Positions 1 to 11,622 of a stretch of 64,000 nucleotides of DNA are shown piece after piece (the first letter of the stretch is position 1; every line of letters begins with the position of its first letter). Location: the NCBI RefSeq assembly GCF_012273895.1, contig NC_052104.1, forward strand, positions 7,502,001 to 7,566,000. The letters run 5' to 3'. The notes under the pieces are model-generated. The model was given only the letters and a program-made list of their open reading frames with translations, did no database searches and was not told where the DNA came from. A program made the position numbers and the translations under genes. The stretch is from Zerene cesonia (lineage: Eukaryota > Arthropoda > Insecta > Lepidoptera > Pieridae).

Positions 1-14
1 CGAATACGAATCCA

Positions 15-214
15 TCCTACTAATATTATAAATGCGATAGTTTGTAAGGATGTGTGTGCGTTTGTTGCTCTTTCACGCAAAAGCTACTGAACCGATTGCA
101 ATGAAATTTGGTACGTAGACAGCTGGAAAACTGGAATAAAATATAGGCAACTTTTTATCCCGATATTCCTACGGGATACGGACTTACGCGGGTGAAACCG
201 CGGGGCGCAGCTAG
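15..214 (+). mobile_element. Helitron-like non-autonomous element, copy 1
   Basis: The copy begins TCCTACTAATATTATAAA and ends with CTAG after a GC-rich GGTGAAACCGCGGGGCGCAG stretch. It contains the phrase 'actgaaccgattgcaatgaa', typical of the abundant Lep1-type elements of Lepidoptera. It has no coding capacity. A second copy in the same orientation lies at 21063-21287 and shares both ends and the internal block. It sits about 310 bp upstream of the first FLYWCH exon. The family name is from memory of lepidopteran repeats. Confidence 0.75.
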
Positions 215-525
215 TATTTTATAAAAATGTTTGTAAGAAGAGTAGTATAATCGTTAAATATTGGTAATAGGTAAATGTAGGAAACAATAAAACTTTAAAA
301 TTCAATAAAATATTTGAAAGTTTATTCAATCATAAAATAAAGTACCCAGATTTATGGATCAACCTAGGCACAGCTTGAGGCTGATTATAAACAAACGCGC
401 GTCGTTCTGGACATTTAAATTTACTTTTAGTTTGTCAGTTTTTTCTAATTTCGGGTAACAAGAAACAAAGTGTGCTATTGAAAAGTAGGGCAATTATGGT
501 ATCAACATAATGTTTTTCTTCGCAG

Positions 526-791
526 AACAACTGCAGTTCATAGTGTCGCAACGAGGTAAACAGTTAATCCTGCTAGATGGCTACAAATATTCAATAAAGA
601 GGTCCACCATCCTGTCAGGCGTGGACAAGAGGTGCTGGCACTGTTCTACCCACAACGCCCGCGGCTGCAGAGCCCTACTTCATACCATCGACAACGAAAT
701 ATGTAGAATTAAAGGCTCCCATAACCATGAACGTGTCTATAATCCAAATAGTCTATGCGTAACGAAACCAAACATTAAATATTTAATTTAA
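526..791 (+). CDS. mod(mdg4): FLYWCH alternative last exon 1
   Basis: The acceptor is tgtttttcttcgcag, followed by overhang AA and 87 residues. An amino-terminal FIVSQRGKQLILLDGYKY segment gives the aromatic core. The finger is W37-H-C39, C47 and H65-N-H67. A tail of about 20 residues follows without the DG-x-Y motif seen in most central exons. An AATAAA lies at 994-999, about 200 nt past the stop. It is the first of four exons on the + strand at the left edge. An in-frame ATG at 510 lies inside the intron and is not a start. DNA or protein binding specificity is inferred from the family only. Confidence 0.88.
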
Positions 792-1888
792 TTTTGGTTA
801 ATTATTGTTTTCAAATACTCTTTATATACTTCAAATACTTCATCTCAAATTCTCTCACAAAATTGTTATGATTAACTTGAAAAACATTTGTAAAACAAGT
901 TAAACTACCTAGGGTTTTACTGGATTATTGATAAGTAATTTACTTTAGAGTACCAGATCTCGGACTAGATTTCAAAAAACTTCATTTTGATGAAATAAAA
1001 ATAAAATTAAGAAAGAGATGCAATTTGATTTCTATATAATGTAAGTAAAACAAACAAATATTCTACTTCGGTTATGCGGTAAACAATTTTAACGAGAGTC
1101 ACTGAACTCTACGAAGTGTTTTGAAATGAATAAATTAAAATCCAGCCATTAACTATTTCTTCTTCATTTATACATTGATTTGTTATTCCATATGTGTTAA
1201 TAAATCATTTCTATTTTATTTTGAGTTTTAATTTTTATTTGTAAACGTAGGTCATATTATTTTCATAGGCCTAGTTATAGGTAACAGTTTTTCACCGATT
1301 GCTTATTTATTATTGTTGAGCGCAGGCAGTCGGAAAATATAAATAAAATACAAAAGTAAAACAAAGGATGCTTCTCTTAAAAAGCAATTACGACCATACA
1401 ACCTTTAAAGATCTAATAGCATACTATATTCCTTTTCAAAGCAACGTACGTTAGGTCTCAAAACGGGAATCCTCGTCTCCTCTACGATGGCTTCGGTTAC
1501 CCTGGAGGTAGCGGTAGATCTGCGCAACATAACCTTGCAGAGGCTGTAAGACTGCTATATTCATGTACGACAATGGTTAAGCAAATAGAAACGAAATCAA
1601 CAGACATTACGTCACTTGACTTTTTGAAGTTATGGGCAGTCCAACACTATGATTAAAATATTTTTATTATGATATACTTTTAAGAGTATAAAATTTAGAT
1701 AATTTATGTTTTGTTTGTCATATTATAAAGATAATTTCGAAGCTGTCGTTCGAAGAAACGCCTGAAATAAGAATAATATGAAGACATTTTATTGCGATTT
1801 TATTTACAACGATAAGCACCTTGCTCTCATAGCCATAAGTACTATCACTCACTCTTAGAACATATAATATACCGAAAATCTCTTTCAG
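792..1888. other. Spacer without recognised gene
   Basis: AT-rich spacer between + strand exons 1 and 2. Apart from the AATAAA at 994-999 I see no coding frame with family signature, no RNA gene and no clear repeat. The - strand frame over 1718-1927 overlaps the splice acceptor of the next exon and looks like chance. Confidence 0.6.
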
Positions 1889-2133
1889 AACTACCGCACA
1901 TAGTTTTTTCGGCGAGAGGAAATCCAATCCTCATATACATGGGTTACCGACATTCCCTGAAATTGACAAAGGGCAGTCCCAGCAACGCCAACACTGTAAT
2001 GCGACGTTGGCAGTGCTCCACGCACACAAATCGCGGTTGCCTAGCAACCGTCATCACCCACGACCACAATGTCGTCAAAATGAATCACACACACAACCAC
2101 AAGCCGAGTGTCGTGAAAGACTTAAAGAAATGA
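1889..2133 (+). CDS. mod(mdg4): FLYWCH alternative last exon 2
   Basis: The acceptor is aaatctctttcag, overhang AA, 80 residues. The frame opens before any ATG: IVFSARGNPILIYMGYRHS gives the R-G turn and hydrophobic strand. The finger is W40-Q-C42, C50 and H68-N-H70, with three further His near the end (H57, H59, H66). The tail is short and basic (VVKDLKK). A poly(A) signal AATAAA sits at 2234-2239, about 100 nt past the stop. Its CSTH-x3-GC core is closest to exons 1, 4 and the - strand exon at 11.4 kb. Confidence 0.88.
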
Positions 2134-3999
2134 AACCGGAGTGAATGACTTGCGATTTGACAATATCAATGCTAGATTGAACGAAACTTCGTAGCTAATA
2201 TAGTAATATCGGTATTTTCGGCGAAAAGTAAGAAATAAAAATCAGAACCCGACTGCATATACATTTTCTGGAACAATCATATGGCGTAAATAATCGGATA
2301 TTTTAACTTTTGTATCCCCGTGGTCCGAGTGACCATTTATTTAAGTCAAACCTAAAATAGCCTCCAACGTACCAAAGACATTAGGTAGGTACATACAAAG
2401 TTGAAAAAAAGCATTTCTCACATTCCAGCGTAGTCGGGTTGTATGTTGATAAAATGTATTTTCTTGGTTTTTCGAGTAAGCATTAAGAATATTACCTATC
2501 GAACACTCGATAAAAATTCATCATGAACGCGTATGCGCACAAAAATGAGCCAAAAATAATTATTTCCTATTTTAAATGATGATGACTATATCTATAAGTT
2601 ATGCATACTCAACATTTGTATCAAATCCGCGAGTTTAGCACTGTAATATCATAATAAACTGTTACTGTCCTACAAACAATATGTTATCGATCACAACTTT
2701 TCGAGGATTTACAATCTTGCGAGATTACAATCTAACGATGTTTACAATTTTACTTGACATGTAGATTATAGGACAAAGGTCTGTAACTGTATGTATTATT
2801 TGTAGTAATTTTATTAGTAGGTTACCAATATAATCATAAAATTTAAAACTTGAATAAAATTGATACCTCATTAATGAGTAAATTTTTAAAAACGTACATA
2901 ATGTCCGAATTCTGTCATATTAGTCATTTTATGTAGAAATAAAAAAAAATTGTAGACGTTTTACGAGAAATTAATAATTGTCAATATGTTTATGTGGTGG
3001 AATACTAAACTTTATTTGTAAACACTTTGGCAATTATTTAAGAAATTTCCCCTTCCCTGTTTTTATTTATTTATATACTGTGTTATTTTAAAAACTGAAT
3101 AACAATTGTATGACAGTATTAACAGAAAGAGGCATGAAAGTGAAATATTACCTAAAAATGTAACGATTTTACCAACTTTATTAGTGCTAAACACTGTACA
3201 TATATATTATCTTAATAAATGCTTTGGATGGTTAATGAAATATATTTAAATTAGGTTAGTGATTGTATTTTTAATTTATATAGTACGAGACATAGACGTA
3301 TATATCTTATCATTGTACATGTGTTAATCTAGACTCTAGAGTAAACGTGTGTTAAAATTCATATGTATTATTTTATTAATCGTTTCCTCCTTTCGTATAA
3401 CATATCTTTTTTATATGTGCAATGCATTGACGCGTTGACAAGGCCTTCGGAGAATGGGCCCTGGGTTTTACTCCCACAGCAACAGTGGACCAGCAGCTAA
3501 ACTCCACTGTGTTTAGTCGAGCCGTTGTCGATAACGAGGTCGCTGGTATTGTGTAGAATTCATCCACGATCTCATATACCTATATGGTATGTCATATACG
3601 ATGCTATACATATACTTACGTATATGATATTATAGACTGATGCATATGATATTATAGCCTCAATTTCGCCTTGCTTGTGTTTACAAATCTCATTAGTCCT
3701 ATAAAATTCATATCACGGTAACCACACATATTTAGATAAAATCTAAGGCAATATTACAAGATTTCTATGACGTTCACCAATCTTGCATAAGGTGAGGTAG
3801 GCGCAAGAGGGATGATCTTGTAACCATAGATCTTAGTCTATCCGAAACATTTTCGACGAATTTTTATTTCATTATACTTTTGAGGCTTAAAATTAGAAAC
3901 TGCCAACTAACCTGGTACCTATGTACTTTGATGATATATATGACATAGATTATTGCTATGACAATAAAAATCCTATACAAACACATGACGTTATTTCAG
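2134..3999. other. Spacer with one decayed repeat
   Basis: AATAAA at 2234-2239 probably serves exon 2. At about 3440-3545 there is a GC-richer block containing 'ccactgtgtttagtcgag', similar in wording and orientation to the retroelement tail at 43003-43165. It is therefore likely an old, diverged copy on the - strand. The rest is AT-rich with no supported feature. Confidence 0.45.
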
Positions 4000-4205
4000 C
4001 AACGTTCGTAACGCGCAACAACGGTAGAAGAATTCTACTGTACAGAGGGGGCATATTCACAGTGCAGTTCACGAAACGGCTAAGTGATGGCACTGTGAAG
4101 ACGAGGTGGTACTGTAGGAAGCGCCACAGCGGGTGTAAAGCCGCTCTGTACACTACGGATGATCAGATCTTTAATAATAAGGATATTGTTCATAACCATT
4201 ACTAA
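4000..4205 (+). CDS. mod(mdg4): FLYWCH alternative last exon 3 (minimal)
   Basis: The acceptor is gacgttatttcag, overhang CA, 67 residues. After TFVTRNNGRRILLYRGG comes a long loop, then W36-Y-C38, C45 and H64-N-H66. The frame stops one residue later (Y67), so this isoform has essentially no tail past the finger. Upstream in-frame codons from 3921 lie on the intron side of the acceptor. The exon at 59199-59395 ends in the same abrupt way. Confidence 0.87.
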
Positions 4206-4624
4206 TGTTGTTGTTGTGGGCTATTGATTTGTTAAATTATCTTTAATCACATGTAAAATTGCAATTTACTTAATTATACATAGTATGTAGTTACTGTTAT
4301 TAGTACTAATATAAAATTTACTTTAACTAGATATTATAAACTGGAACTGTTTTCTTGTTTGACATAAATCTTTTGTACAAAAAAAAGCGTCATAACAGTC
4401 CTTATGAAGAACCTTGTTAAGTTTTGGGAACATCAGTTAAACAAAATATTACCGTATTTAGTAGCAAGCAATTAATTAAATAGGGAGGACTATCACAAAT
4501 TTGTTTTATTTTTCAACCCGAAATAACTCAACAACGTTGAAACCATGTATCTCCCAAGATAAGCTAGTAAAACTCTTCCTAACCCGTAACTTACAGAATA
4601 CTCGATTGTCTGTATCAATTTTAG

Positions 4625-4854
4625 CACAATACGTCATGTCCAAGAAGGGAAGATTGCTCATCCTACTAAACAATTACACATACTACGGCAACCGAAGCTC
4701 GGCGAAAAGCCGATGGCGGTGTTCCACTCACCAATGGTGCGGCTGCAACGCCGCTGTCATCACGATGCAAGACTCCATCATGCTCGTCACGGGCAAGCAT
4801 ACGCACCCACCGGGAAACCAGAAGAACTACGTCGCTGCCAATAGGATTCAATAA
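4625..4854 (+). CDS. mod(mdg4): FLYWCH alternative last exon 4
   Basis: The acceptor is tgtatcaattttag, overhang CA, 75 residues. QYVMSKKGRLLILLNNYTYY precedes W30-R-C32, then C40 and H58-T-H60 followed by PP. C38 beside C40 is an extra cysteine, so the second ligand is ambiguous. This is the last + strand exon on the left. The next exon (5.6 kb) is on the opposite strand and converges on it, 746 bp apart. The long open frame upstream of 4625 is intron read-through. Confidence 0.87.
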
Positions 4855-4959
4855 TAGATCCTAAATTTAGAAAGTACTAATTGCAGAAGATCGTTTTTGA
4901 AGGCTTCAAAATGTTACTGTTCTATTTAAATTTGGTGTAACGTGACATGTATAGAATCG

Positions 4960-5115
4960 ATTGTCCCGGGATTTTTCCCTCAAAGTTCCTGTTCCCATAG
5001 GATTTTCGGGATAAAAACTCGTTTCTCGGGTCCATAACGATCTATGAGCCGAATTTCATCCCAATCGGTTCAGTTCTTCAGGCGTGAAGAGGAAACAGAC
5101 AGACAGATTTATAAT
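4960..5115 (+). repeat. Interspersed retroelement-tail repeat
   Basis: The block reads cccgggatttttccc, then ttttcgggataaaaactcg, then 'aatcggttcag', ending in 'gaggaaacagacagacag'. This string of phrases is a very common lepidopteran interspersed repeat. It lies between the convergent exons at 4.9 and 5.6 kb. I cannot assign the family with certainty; a related tail is at 63747-63905. Confidence 0.55.
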
Positions 5116-5600
5116 ATTTGTCCGCATAAATATTGCCATTAACTATTTTGCGTTTATATTGTTCCTGTTAAATTAAAACCGACAAAAGTTCTAGGATCAT
5201 ATTTAAGTTTTAATTAACAAAGTAAACTTGTTCACTATTAAAAACATTGTGATAACTTTAATTCGTATTTATAGATGTCTAATTCCTATCAATATAGATC
5301 TATAATGAAATTTAATATTTTTATTTTTATCCTTTTAAACGAGAAATAAATTTTATTTCATCTTTCTCACATATTAAATATTTTATGCTTATCATTGTCT
5401 AAGGGAATAAAATGAAAGACACATATATAATTCATAATATATTACAGTCCTTTTTAAATAATTCAAGTATTAATGTAGCAATAAAGTCCTTACTTCTTCA
5501 ACTCACTACACATACTCGCCCACGCTACCGTACAAAAATTTACCTATTGACTTATTGCTACAGAATTCCAACAGAATAAATTGTTGGGACAGCTTTTAAG

Positions 5601-5809
5601 TTACTCGTAATCAGGTTCATGGTTATGCTCGTTTTTCTCCTTTACAACTTCGTTATCAGCGGTAATCACAATGGCCTTACAATGTCTATAACTACACTTC
5701 GTGCAGCGCCATCTGCGTTTAACCCCCATAGTCGTTTGAAGGGAGTATTTGAAGCCTTTGAAATGCATGCTTATGTATCCTCGGGCATTCTGCACGTAAA
5801 CTGGTGAAG
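5601..5809 (-). CDS. mod(mdg4): FLYWCH alternative last exon 5
   Basis: The acceptor (- strand) is attctatttacag, overhang CT, 68 residues. VYVQNARGYISMHFKGFKYS leads to W33-R-C35, C43 and H61-N-H63. An extra Cys at 38 sits inside the first loop, as in the exon at 8.8 kb (C42). The exon ends five residues after the HNH. It begins the long - strand run and faces + strand exon 4 tail to tail. No AATAAA is evident in the first 60 nt downstream. Confidence 0.87.
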
Positions 5810-6232
5810 CTGTAAATAGAATAGATATTAATGACGTGATTTTAGTCTGGAAAGGCTATGCACGTACGTACATACGTATATGAGGTTGGATACCTCCATG
5901 TTAAGTTGGGCATATTAGACCATTTTTTGAGCATTGGAGTTGAATACCTCAATGTTGGGATGGGTATACACTAGTGGGAGACCATTTAGAGCATTTCTAT
6001 GTATGTATCAACAGTGCTACCAAATGATTTCTGAATGAAGGTTGTCGCCACCGTCGCTTCAGTGTGACCTTTAGAATAATAATCCGGACTTCACTTTTAA
6101 AGCTTTCTACTTTAAAATTTGAACCAATAAACCACACAGAACACTTGAAGGAGTCAAACAATTTCTTAATCAATCACTTAATTTAAATTTAATTCAACTT
6201 CCTACTTTTCGGAGATACCTAGAAACTTGTAA

Positions 6233-6262
6233 AAACTACATTGCCAAGCGGCAATGTAGTTT
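6233..6262. repeat. Inverted repeat, 13-bp arms
   Basis: Arms AAACTACATTGCC (6233-6245) and GGCAATGTAGTTT (6250-6262) are perfect complements around a 4-nt loop AAGC. It could be a remnant of a MITE or a chance hairpin. Confidence 0.6.
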
Positions 6263-7391
6263 AATGGCATGTTATTTTTTTTTTCCAATGAAACAATTGG
6301 TAAGCTCAATTTCCAAACGCATTTCCATGTAATGTCACAAGTTCTGTTCTGTGAATTCTTGACGCTCAGTTTGGTAATGCGTAACATTTATTTATACCAT
6401 TCATTAAGCTAGGTGAACGCTGAATTGTAAATTTTATGAGCGTTACATTCAAGTTGTAATTTAAATTCAGATGCAATGGTCGGAAATACAAGTGAACGGT
6501 CTAGTGTATTAGAACCTTTTAAATTTCATAGCATATGAAAGCTGCAGAATGTTACATACTAAGAATATTAAATATATTCGAAAACCAACAGTTACCAGTC
6601 AGGGTTGACCACTCTAGAGATCTATATTATCTCTAAATTTGTGACTGATGAATGTGTATTAGTAAAGCAAATGGGAAACATGTTTCCAAACCTGCAACAT
6701 GCAAGCTCAATCTACAATTAATTAATTATCTATATTTTGATCGACGATATGGTATTTAAATCATCTATTTTTCCAATTCGTATAAAGCCTTACATTCGTT
6801 TCACCTTCGGTATCTTCGAATCACAATCGTTAGTGGAAACTTATTTCAACATTAAATAAACACAACTAAAGAAAATAGGTTTATTTCCATTTTTACAAAA
6901 AATTACACAAATTTTTACGTCAATATCGACACTTATGCTAATTACATACAAATAGTTAAGCGTTTTAACAATCCATTACTAAAAATAACAGTTTAAGTTA
7001 TATTATCTACGTCATTTGGGCATAACTGAAAATAATTAAAATTATATAATTGTACTAATGATAATTATTTTAATTAAATTCAATTAAACATATAAAATGG
7101 TTTTATTTGGAATGTTTAATGGTAACCTACTGCGAAAAGAGAAGCGAATGATCATAAATAAAAACTAATATTTAACACTATGCGCCTATAATAAATTATT
7201 TAAATATCAAATTGTCTTCAACATAATTTGATTGAGAACACGGAATTTATAATAATTAATACATAATATTGCGGTAAATATTACTTACACTTAACAAGTG
7301 AAGTTTGAGATAATTAAAATTATTGTAACCATACTTAATGTTTGGTCGTAGCTTATTAAATACTACTATAATATACAAATAAACTGCAACA

Positions 7392-7565
7392 GCTTTCTTG
7401 GTGCAGTGGTTAAGCGTTGAGCATAGAACCGAGGGTCCTGGGTTCGATTCCCGGTGGGGACGCGCAATGTTTCGGTCTAGCAGGACACAGAAGGCTGATC
7501 ACCTACTTGTCCATAAGGAAATCGAACAGTGAAACAGATGTATACCATCTGCCCCATACTCTCTT
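7392..7565 (+). mobile_element. tRNA-derived SINE, copy 1
   Basis: A box A-like TGGTGCAGTGG (about 7399-7409) and box B GGTTCGATTCC (about 7441-7451) are spaced as in a tRNA promoter. An unrelated body follows ('ggacacagaaggctgatcac'). The second copy at 49983-50165 shares head and body. The head does not continue as a tRNA body, so this is a SINE rather than a tRNA gene. Confidence 0.7.
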
Positions 7566-8830
7566 AATCTCTTTCTATACAAAAAACTTATCTTAAATTA
7601 TAACCTGGGTGAGTATGACAACGCCAAAAGCTTGTAAATTTTAGAATACCTAAATAAAAATTATCAAACCAAATTAAATCACACCAAAATCGAATTTCTT
7701 TTAAGATTATGTTGTTTAAATCTTTCAAATTGCACTAAGGCACATCAATTTTTAAACATAAGTATATCACGAGTATATATTCACAAGATTTATATATAGT
7801 AATGGTGGGGCTACCTTACATTAACGAAGAATCGTGTCGCTAAAACATCGGAACGCTGTCGTCTACATTGTACGATTGGATCAAACGTTTCTGTGTTTTT
7901 TTTTTATTAAAAAGCTGTTTTTTCTATCTATTATACCTAATATACTACCCGCATTAGCAACTTTATATAAAAATATTACACAATTAAAAGAAAACCATTG
8001 AATGATTTCTAAAAAAATCCACCAATTATTATTTTTTGTTTCAAATGTTAATATAAGCTTAAAAAAGTTCGAAAACATTGATTTTTGTGTATAACTAAAC
8101 TTATATAATATAAAGGGGACACATTTGTTTTTTTCTATGCATGTTTGTAATATTTGCACAACACTACTGGATTGATTTCAAATATTCTTTCAGCAGCAGA
8201 AAACGAAGCCGGGGCGACAACTATATATTTATATGACAAAAATAAAATTTAAAACGTATAGGACATACATAAATAACAAACACACAATGCACATATTTTA
8301 ACACCTGATTTGTCTTTTTACAATTCTTGGAATTGTATTGCTAATTTCACCCTTTAATAATCTATCTCAGATAGTATTTTCTATTCAGGTCGTTTTATTA
8401 GGATCACCACATACAGGCTAGTAGTCACGACCACAAATGCCGCCACCGACATATTTTCTTTAGTATTCACACATTTTACTTGGACTCGCTGCACACGGTA
8501 TGACGCTAGTGCCCACTCTACAAATCTTCTACAGAAATTAGTTCTCGTGGCGGCCTTTATGGCCAGTGTGAGGCGATTCTTAGTATTTTTAGTGGATACA
8601 TTCCAGCATTTAACACGTAATCAGTGGACAACAAAATTATTAGAACATCTTAACTCTTAAACTTTCGATTGTAGGTAATAAAATAGGTGTCGTCAAGAAG
8701 ATATTTTATTAACACATTTTCACTTTAATATAGTCATCTAAATTTTTCAACTGGACATTAGCAAATCATTCTGAACTTTAAGTACTAGCAGATTAAACGT
8801 AAAATTGAATAGAACACTTAACAATCTACA

Positions 8831-9054
8831 TCACTTGATCTTTCTAGAACCGTCGTGCTTATGTACGTTATATATTTTTATGATCGCGTCGTTTAACGTC
8901 GTCAATTTTGCTTTACAACCCTTGTCGCATTTATTGCAGACCCAATGAATTTCTTGTTTCTGGTTGATATGTTTCGACCGCTTTTTGAATCTGTGCTCGC
9001 CGAGTAAAATGATAGCGTTCCCTTGACGTGACCAACTGTACTGTGGCAACACAC
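8831..9054 (-). CDS. mod(mdg4): FLYWCH alternative last exon 6
   Basis: The acceptor is tcttctttcgttctag, overhang GT, 73 residues. VLPQYSWSRQGNAIILLGEH has R-Q-G in place of the usual R-G pair. The finger is W37-V-C39, C46 and H64-K-H66, with an extra C42. The tail is seven residues and basic. This is an isolated exon with more than 2 kb of spacer on either side, unlike the dense central part of the array. Confidence 0.85.
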
Positions 9055-9489
9055 CTAGAACGAAAGAAGATTCGATATATATTTTTTTAATAAGCAAATG
9101 ATTGTTTGTTTTCCGACCATTTTATACACATATAGGAATAAATGATTACGGCAAAACAGTGTTTACTTACAAATTTATTTGCTTAAAATACTTTTTTACA
9201 CATCATTATAAAAGTATTAGTTATTTATTTAAATATCACATTATACACATAACATCATAATCTATATATATACATTATACTTTTATAAACACACAAATGT
9301 GCTTAGTTATTTTTAAATTAAATATTATTTTAAAACTTCCATGACCTTGATTAAGACACTATATAAAATAATTATAGACTGAAGAAAATACAAATTCCAC
9401 GGAATGTTACATTTTGAAAGCAGGTTGCTCTTGGGCTATTTTACTACAGATTGATTCAAGAATTTAAATTAATTATTATTTATTCAACC

Positions 9490-9692
9490 AACTAGTAATA
9501 GAAGCGAGGGGTACCGTGTGCGTTCCTAAGGGAGATCCCGGGAACCCCTCATTACCTGCGCCGAAGTAGGCCACCGTGAGGTTTTAGCCAGTAAGAGTCT
9601 GGCATAACCGTTGCTACTACCCCCGAAGTAGCAAGGTATCCATGAAGGATTTCCTCACGTTAAAAAAAAAAAAAAAAAACTAGTAATAGAAG
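9490..9692 (+). mobile_element. 5'-truncated retroposon tail with target duplication
   Basis: The 15-bp direct repeat AACTAGTAATAGAAG occurs at 9490-9504 and 9678-9692. It flanks a GC-rich insert that ends in a poly(A) run (about 9662-9679). The insert contains 'gtgaggttttagcc' and 'tatccatgaaggatttcctc', phrases of a widespread lepidopteran non-LTR retrotransposon 3' end. An intact duplication suggests a fairly recent insertion. Confidence 0.8.
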
Positions 9693-10232
9693 AACTACAG
9701 AGTTTCTTGCCGGCTCTTCTCTTAACTTCTCTTTGCAAAATATTTTTTTCTGTATAATAGCGCTTCAAAAGTCCAGTAAAATAAATCAGTGTTTGCATTT
9801 TGACAATATATTATGTGTGTGTGTGTGTGGTGTGATCAACATATTATTATTCAATATATAAATACATCTTACGACTCTCTACTCTCTTTACGTACTTTAG
9901 ATTTTATTCTACTCAGTGAATTATTATCATATAAAAATTCAAATTACAAAGTATTTGTAATTTTTTTGTAATTGAGGGATTTTTGTATGGTATTATATAG
10001 GTACATTCTTGCGTGCACGAGCACAAATATGAAAAAATCTACTAAACGAGATTTGAAATAACGGTAAACATAACTCGATTTTCTCCGTCAGTTTTCTTAT
10101 CCATTAGAAAATCGACATATATCTCGACTCGCTCGACCGCAGGTTTCACTCACGTCGTAAATGAAGAAATAATCAAATTGGACCAGTAAAATTCCTGTTG
10201 TTCGACGTTCCCGAGATAAGCGCGTTCAAACA

Positions 10233-10294
10233 AACAAACTTTTCAACTTTTATTATCGGTATCTTTACCGATAATAAAAGTTGAAAAGTTTGTT
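10233..10294. repeat. Perfect 29-bp palindrome
   Basis: The left arm at 10233-10261 and right arm at 10266-10294 are exact reverse complements for 29 bp around a 4-nt loop (TCTT). It would fold as a long hairpin in RNA or as a cruciform. It is the longest perfect hairpin I noticed in the window. No flanking target duplication was recognised. Confidence 0.85.
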
Positions 10295-11371
10295 ATCACG
10301 ACTTTCCAACCTCAACACGTATTCCATTTACACCCAACGCATTGAATACATCGAAAAATGCAAGAACACCATAGCTCTTTGCGATATGAAATGCACGAGT
10401 CTTATCCGATAAATTGATCTATCACGGATTGTGATTATGACATATATTACTATAGAAGGGAATCCCGGAGTGTGTGTGTATAACTGCCTTACAGCCAAAA
10501 TAACTCCGGCGACTGCACTGCCATCTCTCTCTATCATTTCTTACGTAGTGTAGCGAGAATTTATATCCGTCTACTATCATCATGGTCCTTTTATTTTTGG
10601 ATATCGTGTAGGTAACTGAAAGGCATAAATCGTTTCATTAAATCTCACTTATAGATATATCAAAGTGGTTTAAAATGTACCATTGATAATATTCTTAGTT
10701 ATGTAGCTGTAGATTTGTCAAATCAATAGGCAATTGTCATTTATGGAGTTTTGAAGTGATTTGAAAGAGCGTCCATTAATTACATAAGGGATTCAGCCAC
10801 ATATCATTAAATATCACGTGACACATTGGTCAGAGGTGCATTCAGACAATCCATCAAGCATATATGTAATTTATAGACATCTCCAAACTGAATACAGATT
10901 CCTTTACATTAAAATTAGTTATATCATAATCTTTTTGATATCATAGTCTTGTTGATATCTTCAGTAGGTACGAGATTATAAAATGGGACCAAATGACAAT
11001 TTTGTAACAAAAAAGGATACCTAAGAAACGAAATAATATAGCTAACTAGAGAACCTCCTTCGTTTTCGGGGACGTCGGTTAAAAATATACTCCAGTTTGT
11101 GGTTACACTGTATTTAAACATTTGAACTAGATAAAACAAATCTTTTTATTAACAACCAAAGAACATACACTTAAAAACTCACCTAATACTTATACTATAT
11201 AAATAATTTAAACGATTAATAGCTTATCACAAAGTTAGCTTATAAACTTATGAAAAAAGTAATAAATAATAAATCGAGTTAATACTTAAATTACCTAGTT
11301 ATAAGGAAAAAAATCACAAATTCAATCTACTTTTTTTATTCGAATCGACTAGACGTTTTTATAAGTAAAAT

Positions 11372-11622
11372 TTAATATAAAAACCCGCCAAAATAGTTAC
11401 TCCTTCTGTTTCGCAGTAAATTGGCAAATTCGTGGTTATGGTACCCTCCCACGTGAACGATCTTTAGACCGTTTGTTTTAACGATTGCTCTACATCCTTT
11501 GTGAAGGTGGGTGGAACATACCCAACGGACAAACATCTTGCATTCCGTCTGTTTGTAATACGAGTAGTTTCTATATAGAAGCAGAGGCTTTCCCTTTTGA
11601 GATTTTGTGAAATATGCTGTCT
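11372..11622 (-). CDS. mod(mdg4): FLYWCH alternative last exon 7
   Basis: The acceptor is gtgtattatgttacag, overhang AG, 82 residues. AYFTKSQKGKPLLLYRNYSY is followed by W33-V-C35 (CSTH type), C43 and H61-N-H63. A 19-residue tail rich in Asn, Arg and Phe ends the frame, unlike the DG-x-Y tails of the central exons. The overlapping - strand frame over 11464-11709 is a shadow. The pyrimidine tract is weak, so acceptor strength may be low. Confidence 0.85.

Larger units (their letters stand above)
5810..8830. other. 3 kb spacer: SINE and small hairpin
   Basis: Contains a 13-bp perfect inverted repeat at 6233-6262 and a tRNA-derived SINE at 7392-7565, listed separately. The remaining sequence is AT-rich. 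The frames at 6202-6387 and 7881-8159 show no family motif and have low-complexity composition. Confidence 0.5.
9055..11371. other. 2.3 kb spacer with retroposed tail and palindrome
   Basis: Holds a retroposed LINE-like tail with 15-bp target duplication (9490-9692), a (TG)8 tract at 9814-9829 and a long perfect palindrome (10233-10294), each listed separately. The frame at 10924-11139 overlaps a common lepidopteran repeat phrase ('aaccgacgtccccgaaaacg' on the - strand) and its internal AG is out of phase with the array. No exon is seen. Confidence 0.5.

Noticed and set aside
7392..7470. tRNA gene
   Set aside because: Box A and box B are present but the sequence does not fold into a full tRNA as far as I can see. 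The head and downstream body recur at 49983-50165, so it is a SINE.
10924..11139. 71-codon - strand alternative exon
   Set aside because: The candidate AG (aaatacag) leaves the wrong phase for the array. The frame overlaps an interspersed repeat phrase also seen near 20235-20270.
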